A DNA stretch of 64,000 bases from Aquincola tertiaricarbonis (GTDB lineage Bacteria; Pseudomonadota; Gammaproteobacteria; Burkholderiales; Burkholderiaceae_C). Location: NCBI RefSeq assembly GCF_000969605.1, contig NZ_JZUE01000002.1, forward strand, positions 186,001-250,000. Reading direction: 5' to 3'. The notes beneath the pieces are model-generated. The model saw nothing but the letters and a program-made list of their open reading frames with translations, had not been told where the DNA came from and ran no database searches. Shown here piece after piece: positions 16,431-24,397 of this stretch. Each line of letters opens with the position of its first letter. The stretch's first letter is position 1. A program made the translations under genes and the position numbers.

Positions 16431-18125
16431 TCATGGCCCCGGCCGAGGACGCTCGGGTCGATCGAACGCCCGCAGCAGCTGCGCGGTCAGCTCGTGCATC
16501 GCGCCGAGCGGGGCGTCCGGGGGCTGCAGCCCGCTGACGAAACCCTGGTCCAGCAGGCGTTGCAGCAAGGCCGCGTCGCTGCTGAAGATGTGCACCGGCA
16601 CGTCCCAGCTGGCCCCGGGTCCGGTCACCAGGGCAGGCGGCTGGTGGTCACCCACCATCACCAGCACCAGCGGGAGCGGCGCAAGCTGCCGCAGGTAACT
16701 GGCCAGCCACTGGAACTGGTAGCGCATGGCCTGGATGTAGTTGGGCATCGGCTGCTGCAGCGCCAGCGGCATGGCGCGCGCTGCCGCCGCCTGGGCGGCG
16801 GTGTAGGCCTCGGGCCCGTTCAAGCCCGACCAGTCGTCGACGAACGGCGCCAGCGGGTGGAAAGGCGCATGGGTGCTCACGCTGGGAAAGACCACGAAGC
16901 GTGGCTTGCGCACCGCGCCGCCGTCGGCACCGGGCACCAGTTCCTGGCCGTGCAATGCCGCCATCGCGGCCTGGTCAGGAATGCGCCAGTAGCCAAAGTC
17001 TGGCCCGATGTAGCCGATGGCGGCATCGCCGGCCATGCGCTGGTAGCCGTAGAAGCTGCCTTCCGGCCAGGCCCGCTTGATGCCGGGCATCCAGCCGACG
17101 GTGCGGTAGCCGTGGCGGGCGAAGTGGCTCACCAGGGTCGGCCGGCGGGTGGTCAGCAGAAGCGCATGCTCGTCGGGCCCGGTGATGGCCAGCCCGCTCA
17201 GCACGCTGGCATGGGCCAGCCATGAGGCACCGCCGAAGCTGGGCGAGCGCAGGCGCGCCGACACGACGCCGCGGCCCGTGTCGGCCGCGGCCTGCGCCAG
17301 GGTCGCGCGCGGGCCCGCCAAAGCGGCCGCCAGTTCGGGCAGGTCGAAACTGCTGGCGCCATAGGACTCGGCAAACATCAGCAGCACGTCGGCTTGCGCT
17401 CCGGCGCCCTTCAATCCATCCAGGTTGGTGTCGAAGGCGGGGCTTGTTCCCAGGACCGCTTCGCCCTGCGCCGGCAGCAGCACCCGGGCCAGCAGCAGGG
17501 CCTGCTGCGTCAGCGTGGGCGTCAAGGGCAGGCTGAAGAACCAGCGCGTATCGCGCTGGGCCGGCACGTAGGCCACGAAGCTGGCCGCCAGCGCCGCCAC
17601 GGTGGCCAGCAGCATGTGGCGGGGGCGCCGCGAGGCCAGGCAGCGGGCCAAGGCGAGCAGCGCCATGCGCGCGCCCAGCCAGGTGAGCACCAGGCCAGCC
17701 ACGAAGGCCAGCATGGCCGCGGTGGCCTGACCCGGTGACACCGACTGCAGCGCCAGCCGCAGCAGCTCCATCGCATGGCGGCCGTCCCAGTACAGGTTCA
17801 GTGGCCGGCCCAGCACCGCCGGCGCCGTCACATCCGCATAACGCACCGCGACCAGCAGCACGAAGACCGTCGCCAGGCCGCTGGCCGCGCGCACGCCCAG
17901 GTGGCCGCGCCAGGCCACCCAGGCCAGCAGCGCCGTCACCGCCAGGCACAGCTCGAACGACAAGCGCGGCATCCAGTGCACGCCGAAGCCCGGCCACCGG
18001 TTCTCGAAGCTGAGCAGCGCGTTGAGGAACGCAAACGCCAGCCCGAACCGAAGCAGCCAGCCCGCGGCCTGACGCAAGGAAGCCGCCGGCACCGAGGTGC
18101 CGGGCGGCGGTGCCGGCGGTCTCAC
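16431..18125 (-). CDS. LTA-synthase/sulfatase-like membrane phosphotransferase
   Basis: A 564-residue protein of the alkaline-phosphatase superfamily. The first 200 residues carry about five hydrophobic helices; the rest is a periplasmic catalytic domain with LLMFAESYGASSFDLP (metal-binding acidic residue), a nucleophile region GGASWLAH, a substrate-side FPSVSTHAPFHPL and the metal pair in MVGDHQPP. Relatives transfer phosphoglycerol or phosphoethanolamine from phospholipids to envelope sugars, or act as hydrolases. No ATG fits; GTG at 18125 overlaps the stop of the YceI gene as GTGA, so translation is coupled. It is the last gene of the operon CDP-alcohol transferase, YceI, sulfatase. Confidence 0.78.
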   Translation of the reverse strand: MRPPAPPPGTSVPAASLRQAAGWLLRFGLAFAFLNALLSFENRWPGFGVHWMPRLSFELCLAVTALLAWVAWRGHLGVRAASGLATVFVLLVAVRYADVTAPAVLGRPLNLYWDGRHAMELLRLALQSVSPGQATAAMLAFVAGLVLTWLGARMALLALARCLASRRPRHMLLATVAALAASFVAYVPAQRDTRWFFSLPLTPTLTQQALLLARVLLPAQGEAVLGTSPAFDTNLDGLKGAGAQADVLLMFAESYGASSFDLPELAAALAGPRATLAQAAADTGRGVVSARLRSPSFGGASWLAHASVLSGLAITGPDEHALLLTTRRPTLVSHFARHGYRTVGWMPGIKRAWPEGSFYGYQRMAGDAAIGYIGPDFGYWRIPDQAAMAALHGQELVPGADGGAVRKPRFVVFPSVSTHAPFHPLAPFVDDWSGLNGPEAYTAAQAAAARAMPLALQQPMPNYIQAMRYQFQWLASYLRQLAPLPLVLVMVGDHQPPALVTGPGASWDVPVHIFSSDAALLQRLLDQGFVSGLQPPDAPLGAMHELTAQLLRAFDRPERPRPGP

Positions 18126-18763
18126 TGCCGGATGGCTTCGAACTCGATGATCAGCGACACCTCGTCGCCGACCCAGCCGTTGGCCACGGCGTAGTTCATG
18201 CCGAAGGCGCTGCGCTTGAAGCTGCCTCGCGCCGACACACCCATCACGTAGGGCTTGCGGCCCAGGCCGCCGAGGGGGGAATCGGCGCTCTTGTTCCAGG
18301 TGGCCTGCAGGGTCAGCGGCTGGGTCTTGCCCAGCAGCTGCAGCTGCCCGGCGATCTCGAAGCTGCGCTCGCCGATGCGGCGCATGCCGTCGGCGGTGAA
18401 CACCATGCGCGGGTGCTCGCTGCTGTTGAGGAAATCCGCGCCCTTGAGATGCTCGTCGCGCTGGCGCTGGTTGGTGAAGACACTGGCGGTGTCCACCTCG
18501 ATGCGCAGTGCCGACAGCTGGGCGGTGGTCTCGTCGAAGCTGTAGCCGCCCCGCGCCGTCCTGAACATGCCCAGCGTCTTGGCATAGCCGACGTGGTCGA
18601 CGAGGAAGGCCACGGTCAGGTGGTTCGGGTCGATCTCGTAACGCGCGGCCTGCGCCGACGCCGATGACACGGCGGCCAGGCCCAGGCCCGCCGCCAGCCA
18701 TCGGGCAAGCCAGGCGCGACGGGATCGGCACAGGGCGGTAGGTTCCGAGCGGATTGCGTGCAT
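18122..18763 (-). CDS. YceI family periplasmic lipid-binding protein
   Basis: A 213-residue exported protein: signal peptide at residues 1 to about 39 ending SAQA, then the YceI beta-barrel, which starts YEIDPNHLTVAFLVDHVGYAKTLGMF. SLGMF-like, VFTNQRQRDEHLKGADFLNSSEHP and FGMNYAVANGWVGDEVSLIIEFEA are the family's repeated marks. YceI barrels bind long isoprenoid or other lipids. It is sandwiched between a CDP-alcohol phosphatidyltransferase and a membrane phosphotransferase, with one base before and a 4-bp overlap after, so a role in carrying the lipid product of this cluster through the periplasm is plausible but inferred. Confidence 0.88.
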   Translation of the reverse strand: MHAIRSEPTALCRSRRAWLARWLAAGLGLAAVSSASAQAARYEIDPNHLTVAFLVDHVGYAKTLGMFRTARGGYSFDETTAQLSALRIEVDTASVFTNQRQRDEHLKGADFLNSSEHPRMVFTADGMRRIGERSFEIAGQLQLLGKTQPLTLQATWNKSADSPLGGLGRKPYVMGVSARGSFKRSAFGMNYAVANGWVGDEVSLIIEFEAIRQ

Positions 18764-18764
18764 G

Positions 18765-19559
18765 TCAGGGCTCGCGGGTTGAGGAGCGCTTGCGCGCCAG
18801 GGTGCGGATGTCGATGGCGAAGGACAGGCCAAGCAGCCCCAGGCTGCAGGCCGCCACCGCCGAGGCAACCGCGGGTGTGACGATCGGCACCAGGCAGACG
18901 ATGAGGCCGGTGATCTGCACCACGCACACCGTCTGCCGGCGCCGGCTGGGAGCCAGCGGTGCGGCCAACCAGGGCCAGACGCCGGCCGCCGCAACGAAGG
19001 CATAACGCATCAGGCCGGCGGCCAGCACCCAGGGCCCGGCCTGCCCGGCCAGCCAGACCCCGGCGCACAGCACCAGGATGAAGGCGGCGTCGGCTTCCAT
19101 GTCGAAGCGGGCCCCGAAAGCGCTGGCCAGGCCGCTGCGCCGGGCCAGCACGCCGTCCAACGCGTCCAGCAGGGCGGTGACGGTGGCCAACACCACCGCC
19201 GCCCAGGCCAGGGCCGCGGTGCCGGGCGAAGCCCAGGGCGGGGCCCAATCCGCCTGGCCGATCAGGCCGACGAGCACGCTGGCCAGCGCCAGGCGCAACA
19301 AGGTCACGCCGTTGGCGGCCCCGAACCGGGCATACGGATGCGCGCCCGTGCGCAGGCCGTGGCGCACGAGCAGGACACCAGCGCCGAACCACAGCAGGGC
19401 CAGGCCCCAGGAAAGGAGAGCAGATCCCAGCCCCAGCCTGGCCAGCCACGCCAGACCGGTGGCCAGCAGCACCCCGACCGAAGCGACCCACACCACGGCG
19501 CGCCACAGGCTGCGCGCCAGCAGACCGGGCGGCGAAAACGGGGGGCACTGCACGTCCAT
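18765..19559 (-). CDS. CDP-alcohol phosphatidyltransferase family membrane protein
   Basis: A 264-residue integral membrane enzyme. The catalytic motif D-G-x2-A-R-x8-G-x3-D-x3-D is complete: DGVLARRSGLASAFGARFD, then MEAD, around residue 135-160. The family joins a CDP-linked lipid or alcohol to a hydroxyl group, releasing CMP. Substrates cannot be predicted from the motif. About six to eight hydrophobic segments surround it. The start may be the ATG at 19559 or one at 19583. It opens the minus-strand operon with YceI and the sulfatase-like gene and is divergent from the dehydrogenase-PTPS-glycosyltransferase operon. Confidence 0.85.
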   Translation of the reverse strand: MDVQCPPFSPPGLLARSLWRAVVWVASVGVLLATGLAWLARLGLGSALLSWGLALLWFGAGVLLVRHGLRTGAHPYARFGAANGVTLLRLALASVLVGLIGQADWAPPWASPGTAALAWAAVVLATVTALLDALDGVLARRSGLASAFGARFDMEADAAFILVLCAGVWLAGQAGPWVLAAGLMRYAFVAAAGVWPWLAAPLAPSRRRQTVCVVQITGLIVCLVPIVTPAVASAVAACSLGLLGLSFAIDIRTLARKRSSTREP

Positions 19560-19672
19560 GGGGTGGAACGTACCATCGTGCACGAGACAACGTACGGCGA
19601 GCAGGCATCCGAGCAGGTTGCGGGGCTTGCCGAGGTGCAGCCGGCCGCGCCGGATCGACGACCTGCAACGCC
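19560..19672. promoter_or_regulatory. Divergent promoter region of the pterin/lipid cluster
   Basis: This 113-bp gap lies between the CDP-alcohol phosphatidyltransferase and dehydrogenase genes, the head-to-head starts of two operons of the same cluster. A stretch with GTACCATCGTGCACGAGACAACGTAC at 19569-19594 includes the near-palindrome ends GTAC and GTAC. No confident -35/-10 pair is visible. Confidence 0.35.
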
Positions 19673-20722
19673 TTGAACACCCCGCCTTCCACCGTGGCCA
19701 CCCTCTCTGCCACCGCCGTTCAGGCGGATGCGGCCGCCAGCGCCTGCTGGATCATCGCCCCCGGCCGGGCCGAGCTGCTGCCCGAGCACCTGCCACCGCT
19801 GGGCGACGGCGAGGCCCGCGTGCGCACCCTGCACAGCGCCATCAGCCGGGGCACCGAAGGCCTGGTGCTGCGGGGCGAGGTGCCCGCCAGCGAGTACGCC
19901 CGCATGCGCGCACCTTTCCAGGCCGGCGAGCTGCCCGGGCCGGTGAAGTACGGCTACATCAACGTCGGCCGGGTCGAAGCCGGCCCCGCCGAACTGCTGG
20001 GGCGCGAGGTCTTCTGCCTGCATCCGCACCAGACGCTGTTCCAGGTGCCTGCACACGCCTTGCTGCCGCTGCCACCAGGCGTGCCCGCGGGCCGCGCCGT
20101 GCTGGCCGCGCTGCTGGAGACGGCGATCAATGCGCTGTGGGACGCTCCACCGCGGATGGGCGACCGGGTCGCGGTGGTCGGCGGCGGCACGCTCGGCCTG
20201 CTGGTGGCCTGGCTGGCTGCGCGGGTGCCGGGCTGTCGCGTGGAGGTGGTCGACACCCTGTCGGGCCGTTCGGACCTGGCCGCAGCCCTGGGCGCCGGCT
20301 TTGCGCTGCCTGACGATGCCGCCCCCGAGGCCGACCTCGTGGTGCACACCAGCGGAACCGCGGCCGGCCTGGGCACGGCGTTGCGGCTGGCCGGTTTCGA
20401 GGCCACGGTGCTGGAGCTCAGCTGGTACGGCAGCCGCCCTGTGGCGCTGACGCTGGGCGAGGCCTTTCACGCGCGGCGCCTGGTGCTGAAGAGTTCGCAG
20501 GTGGGCAGCGTGGCCGCCCCGCAGCGCGCGCGCTGGAGCCACCGGCAGCGTCTGGCGCTGGCCTTGTCGATGCTGGACGCGCCGGTGCTGGACCGCCTGA
20601 TCACCCATGTCTCGCCGTATGCCGAACTGCCCCGCGTGATGAATGCGCTGGCCCGGATGGACGAGGCCATGCACGGCCTCGGCACCCTGTGCCACCGCAT
20701 CGACTACCCCCCGGGTGCCTGA
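19673..20722 (+). CDS. Medium-chain alcohol dehydrogenase-like oxidoreductase
   Basis: A 349-residue protein of the MDR superfamily. The N-terminal GroES-like part reads [23 protein letters not shown], without the Cys and Glu that bind catalytic zinc, and lacks the four-cysteine structural zinc loop. A Rossmann segment [17 protein letters not shown] (about residues 160-176) binds NAD(P), and [17 protein letters not shown] follows. It resembles the zinc-independent dehydrogenases found beside 6-pyruvoyl-tetrahydropterin-synthase genes. It starts the plus-strand operon here; it may oxidise or reduce the side chain of the pterin or sugar intermediate. The exact reaction is unknown. Confidence 0.83.
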   Translation: MNTPPSTVATLSATAVQADAAASACWIIAPGRAELLPEHLPPLGDGEARVRTLHSAISRGTEGLVLRGEVPASEYARMRAPFQAGELPGPVKYGYINVGRVEAGPAELLGREVFCLHPHQTLFQVPAHALLPLPPGVPAGRAVLAALLETAINALWDAPPRMGDRVAVVGGGTLGLLVAWLAARVPGCRVEVVDTLSGRSDLAAALGAGFALPDDAAPEADLVVHTSGTAAGLGTALRLAGFEATVLELSWYGSRPVALTLGEAFHARRLVLKSSQVGSVAAPQRARWSHRQRLALALSMLDAPVLDRLITHVSPYAELPRVMNALARMDEAMHGLGTLCHRIDYPPGA

Positions 20723-20772
20723 CCCCCGCTGCCGATCCCGGCCCCACCACACCAGCCCCAGCCACCACCACG

Positions 20773-21198
20773 ATGTACGCCGTCAACGTCAGAGACCATT
20801 TCATGATCGCCCACAGCTTCCAGGGCGAAGTCTTCGGGCCGGCGCAGCGCCTGCACGGCGCGACGTACGTCGTCGACCTGCAACTGCAGCGCGACACGCT
20901 GGATGTCGACGGCGTCGTCGTCGACATTGGCCTGGCGACGCAGGTGCTGCGCGAAGAACTGGCGCGGTTGAACTTCCGCAACCTGGACGAACTGCCCGAG
21001 TTCGCCGGCCGCAACACCACCACGGAATTCCTCGCGCGTGCGATCTTCGACCGCATCGCCGCGCGCATTGCCGCTGGCGCCCTCGGCCCGCATGCGCTGC
21101 CCGGCGCCGGCGATGGCGGCCTGACGGGGATGCGCGTCACCCTGAATGAATCGCACGTGGCCTGGGCTGCCTACGAAGGCGCCCTGCCGGCGGCCTGA
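20773..21198 (+). CDS. 6-pyruvoyl-tetrahydropterin synthase/QueD-like protein, divergent
   Basis: A 141-residue protein with the T-fold pattern of the 6-pyruvoyl/6-carboxy-tetrahydropterin synthases: DHFMIAHSF at the N-terminus, [53 protein letters not shown] and the late [15 protein letters not shown]. In the authentic enzymes the C-x3-HGH motif supplies the catalytic cysteine and two zinc ligands; here it is AQRLHGA, so the cysteine and one histidine are missing. The first zinc histidine (HSF) and the substrate glutamate (NES) remain. The start at 20773 gives the normal family length. The reaction is probably altered; substrate likely a pterin or GTP-derived pyrimidine. Confidence 0.85.
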   Translation: MYAVNVRDHFMIAHSFQGEVFGPAQRLHGATYVVDLQLQRDTLDVDGVVVDIGLATQVLREELARLNFRNLDELPEFAGRNTTTEFLARAIFDRIAARIAAGALGPHALPGAGDGGLTGMRVTLNESHVAWAAYEGALPAA

Positions 21199-21208
21199 GC
21201 CGGTCGCG

Positions 21209-22324
21209 ATGGCGCCGGTCCGCGCGTTCACCTTTCTCGTTCCCGGCGACTGGCACACCCCCACCGGTGGCTTCCGCTACGACCGCCGGCTGGCCGAAGC
21301 GCTGATCGCCGCGGGCTGGGCGGTCGACGTGCGCCGGCTCGACGGCCCCTGGCCCGAGCCCGACCGCGCCACGCTGGCGCACGCGGCGGCCACCGTGGCC
21401 GACCTCGCCGACGGCACGCTGGTGCTGGCCGACGGCCTGGCCTTCGGCGTGCTGGGCAGCGTGGTCGCGGCGCACGCTGCACGACTGCGCTGGGTGGCGT
21501 TGGTCCACCATCCGCTGCACCTGGAGACCGGCCTGCCGCCGGCGCTACGCGAGCGCCTGCTGGCGCAGGAGACCCGGGCGCTGTCGTTCGCGCGCCAGGT
21601 CATCGTCACCAGCCCGCGCACCGCGCGTGATGTCGTGGCGATGGGCGTGCCCCCGCCTTGCATCGCGGTCGTCGAACCGGGCATCGATGCGGCATCGACG
21701 AGCGTGGCAGCCCGTCGCGGGCCTTCGCCGCCAGCCGGGGCACGGGCCACTGCCGCCGCCACCGCGCACGGTGCGCGCCTGTTGTGCGTGGCCACCCTCA
21801 CGCCTCGCAAGGGGCATGCGCTGCTCCTGCAGGCCCTGGCTGGGCTGCCGGAGCTGCGCTGGGAACTGCACTGCGTGGGCAGCCTGACGCGCGACCCGAC
21901 CACCGCAGCGCAATTGCAGGCGCTGACGTCCGAGCCGCCGCTGGCCGGGCGCGTGACCTGGCACGGCGAGGTCGACGACGCCGCGCTGCACGGCCACTAT
22001 TCGGCAGCGGACCTGGTGGTGCTGGCCTCGCTGCACGAAGGCTACGGCATGGCCGTGGCCGAAGCGCTGGCAGCGGGCCGGCCGGTGCTGGCCAGCGACG
22101 CCGGCGCCCTGGCGCAGACCGTGCCGCCGCAGGCCGGCTGGTGCGTGCCGGCGGGCGATGTGCCGGCGCTGCGGGCTGCGCTCCAGGCGCTGATCTGCGA
22201 TACCGCGTTGCGCCAGCGCCTGGCCGCTGGCGCGCGTGAAGCCGGCGCCCGCTTGCCCAGCTGGCCGACGCAGGCTAAGCGCGTCGGGGCCGTGCTGGCG
22301 GCCGTGATGGCCTTTCCGCCGTGA
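21209..22324 (+). CDS. Glycosyltransferase family 4-like
   Basis: A 371-residue GT-B glycosyltransferase. Residues 1-165 are the acceptor domain (FLVPGDWHTPTGGFRYDRRLAEAL, with the glycine-rich TGG loop), and residues 185-371 the nucleotide-sugar domain: LLCVATLTPRKGHALLLQALAGL, YSAADLVVLASLHEGYGMAVAEALAAGRPVLA with the E-x7-E motif. It lies 10 bp after the PTPS-like gene and overlaps the methyltransferase gene by GTGA. Pterin glycosides are known from cyanobacteria and green sulfur bacteria, so sugar transfer to a pterin or lipid in this cluster is a reasonable guess. Confidence 0.87.
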   Translation: MAPVRAFTFLVPGDWHTPTGGFRYDRRLAEALIAAGWAVDVRRLDGPWPEPDRATLAHAAATVADLADGTLVLADGLAFGVLGSVVAAHAARLRWVALVHHPLHLETGLPPALRERLLAQETRALSFARQVIVTSPRTARDVVAMGVPPPCIAVVEPGIDAASTSVAARRGPSPPAGARATAAATAHGARLLCVATLTPRKGHALLLQALAGLPELRWELHCVGSLTRDPTTAAQLQALTSEPPLAGRVTWHGEVDDAALHGHYSAADLVVLASLHEGYGMAVAEALAAGRPVLASDAGALAQTVPPQAGWCVPAGDVPALRAALQALICDTALRQRLAAGAREAGARLPSWPTQAKRVGAVLAAVMAFPP

Positions 22325-23277
22325 GCCGCCGGCCTGCGCCCGACGCCGGTTTCAGCGCCAGCTGGTTGCAGCAGCGCGAGCCCTTCGACGCCCTGGCCCG
22401 CCGTGCCGCTGCACCGCGGCTGCAGCTGCAGGCCCGGCTGGCCGGCCGCCGGCCGCCTGGCGGCGCAGCATTCCGGATCATCGACCTGGCCTGCGGCACG
22501 GGCTCGAACCTGCGCTGGCTGGCGCCCATGATCGGCGGCAGCCAGCAATGGCTGGTGGTGGACCACGATGCCGCCCTGCTGCAGCACTGGCCGCAGGCCC
22601 TGGCCGGCCGGCGCACCGAGCCACACGCGGTGGAGGTCGCGTACGGCGAGGGCCCGGCGCCCGACGGCATGGGCGATTTCCAGGGCCGGATCCTGCAGCT
22701 GACGGGCGACGGCTTCCAGGCCGCGGTGGTCCGGCAGCGGCTGGACCTCGCCCAGTCCCTGGCCGACCTGCCCTGGCGGGCGGCCATGCTGGTCACCGCC
22801 TCGGCGCTGCTCGACCTGGTCAGCGCCGCCTGGCTGCAGCAGCTGGTGGCGGCCGCGACCGAGGCCCGGGTGGCGCTGCTGATGGCGCTCAGCGTCGACG
22901 GTCGGCATGCCTGGTCACCTGCCGACCCGGACGACGCCGCCGTTGCGGCCTTGTTCGCCGCCCACCAGCATCGCGACAAGGGTTTCGGCGGCCCAGCGCT
23001 GGGTGCCGCCGCGGCACCGGCGCTGGTCGAGGCACTGCGGGTTGGCGGCTACCAGGTCCACAGCGCGCGCAGCGACTGGCGGCTGGATGGACGCGAGGGC
23101 GGCGCAGCATTGGCGATGCAGCAGGCGATGGTCGATGGCCTGGGCGCCGCCGCGCTGGAACAGGCGCCCGCCGCGTCGGCCCGCATCAGGCGCTGGCAGC
23201 AGCGGCGCCATGCGCTGGCCCCACGCAGCGTGCTGCAGGTGGGCCACCTGGACGTGCTGGCGCTGCCGCCGCGATGA
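22321..23277 (+). CDS. Class I SAM-dependent methyltransferase
   Basis: A 318-residue protein with a Rossmann SAM-binding motif IIDLACGTGSNLRWL at about residue 57, followed by WLVVDHDAALLQHW. The middle has an insertion (about residues 100-145) before the LPWRAAMLVTASALLDLVS strand. The start is GTG at 22321, overlapping the stop of the glycosyltransferase gene (GTGA). No methyltransferase subfamily could be recognised. The substrate should be a product of the same pathway, such as the sugar or the pterin ring. Confidence 0.8.
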   Translation: MSRRPAPDAGFSASWLQQREPFDALARRAAAPRLQLQARLAGRRPPGGAAFRIIDLACGTGSNLRWLAPMIGGSQQWLVVDHDAALLQHWPQALAGRRTEPHAVEVAYGEGPAPDGMGDFQGRILQLTGDGFQAAVVRQRLDLAQSLADLPWRAAMLVTASALLDLVSAAWLQQLVAAATEARVALLMALSVDGRHAWSPADPDDAAVAALFAAHQHRDKGFGGPALGAAAAPALVEALRVGGYQVHSARSDWRLDGREGGAALAMQQAMVDGLGAAALEQAPAASARIRRWQQRRHALAPRSVLQVGHLDVLALPPR

Positions 23278-23295
23278 GCGCCGGCTCCTGCCGGC

Positions 23296-24321
23296 TCAGG
23301 CCGGCGTCTGCGCGCCGGCCGTCATGCCTGCATCGGCGGGGCGCAGCGACAGGTCCCAGAGCATGTCGTCGCCCAGCGGCAGCCGTCGCGCGACGGGCCG
23401 CAGGCAGTCGGCCATGCGCGCCGGGCTGGGCAGCTGCAGCCCGCGCCGGCCCGTGCCGATGATCACCGGCGCGATCACCAGGTGCAGACGGTCCAGCAAG
23501 CCGGCCTGCAGGCAGCGTGACACGGTGACGCCGCCACCTTCGACCAGCAGGACGCGCAAGCCCCGCCTGGCCAGCGCCCGGAACGCCCGCGCCAGATCGG
23601 GGCCCCGGGCGGGACCGTCGGCATCGAGCAGACCGTCCACCGGCAGCACCTGCGAACTGCGCGGCGCGGCGGGGTGGGTATCTCCGGCGGCCCCGGCGTC
23701 CCCCGCGCCGTGCAGGCGGGCGCGGGCGCTCTCGGCATGGCGGCTGTCACACAGCCACAGCACGGGCGTGAGGCCGTCGTGCAGCAAGCGCGCTCGGCCA
23801 TCGAGCGAAGCCGCCGGGTCGAACACCACCCGCACAGGGTTCGGCCCGGGCACGCGCCGGGTGGTGAGCTGCGGGTCGTCGGCAGCCACCGTTCCGGCAC
23901 CCACCAGCACCGCATCGCACAAGGCCCGCAGCCGGTGCAGGTGCAACAGGCTCGCTGCGCCGGTGACGAAGTACGAGTCGCCGCTGGCCGTCGCCACGCA
24001 GCCGTCCAGGCTTTGCCCCAGCTGCGCCAGGGCCCAAGGCAGGCCGTCGGCCCGAGCCGGCGCATGGCGGGCCTCCAGCAAGGGCCGGTACAGCGCCAGC
24101 CAGGCGGCCTGCTCGGCGCTGCGGGGCCGCGCCAGACACGCAGCCGCAGCGCGGCCGGAGGGGGCTGCGCGCGCTTCGAGCAGCTCCTCCCACAGCGCCG
24201 CCCATGTGGCCGGCACGGCGGCGCCTGGCTCGCCATCCGCACTGGCGTCCAACCTGAGATTCGCAGGGACGTTCAACTCGTCATCCACAGTGACGGCCGC
24301 CGCAGCAACCGGATCCAACAC
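23296..24321 (-). CDS. RibD C-terminal-type reductase, no deaminase domain
   Basis: A 341-residue protein. From about residue 95 it matches the RibD/RibG reductase domain (dihydrofolate-reductase-like): LAQLGQSLDGCVATASGDSYFVTG, LCDAVLVGAGTVAADDPQLTTR, NPVRVVFDP, and RVLLVEGGGVTVSRCLQAGLLDRLHLVIAPVIIG. The zinc deaminase motifs of bifunctional RibD (H-A-E and P-C-x-x-C) are absent; the first 90 residues are alanine-rich with no match I know. The normal enzyme reduces the ribose of the aminopyrimidine from GTP. The start is GTG at 24321. Divergent from the ribA-like gene over 76 bp. Confidence 0.85.
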   Translation of the reverse strand: MLDPVAAAAVTVDDELNVPANLRLDASADGEPGAAVPATWAALWEELLEARAAPSGRAAAACLARPRSAEQAAWLALYRPLLEARHAPARADGLPWALAQLGQSLDGCVATASGDSYFVTGAASLLHLHRLRALCDAVLVGAGTVAADDPQLTTRRVPGPNPVRVVFDPAASLDGRARLLHDGLTPVLWLCDSRHAESARARLHGAGDAGAAGDTHPAAPRSSQVLPVDGLLDADGPARGPDLARAFRALARRGLRVLLVEGGGVTVSRCLQAGLLDRLHLVIAPVIIGTGRRGLQLPSPARMADCLRPVARRLPLGDDMLWDLSLRPADAGMTAGAQTPA

Positions 24322-24397
24322 GCGGGTACCGCATCATCGCAGCGCGCGGATCGCCTGACGCCTGCGCGGATGCTCCCGACTTGCTAAGGTGCCCACG

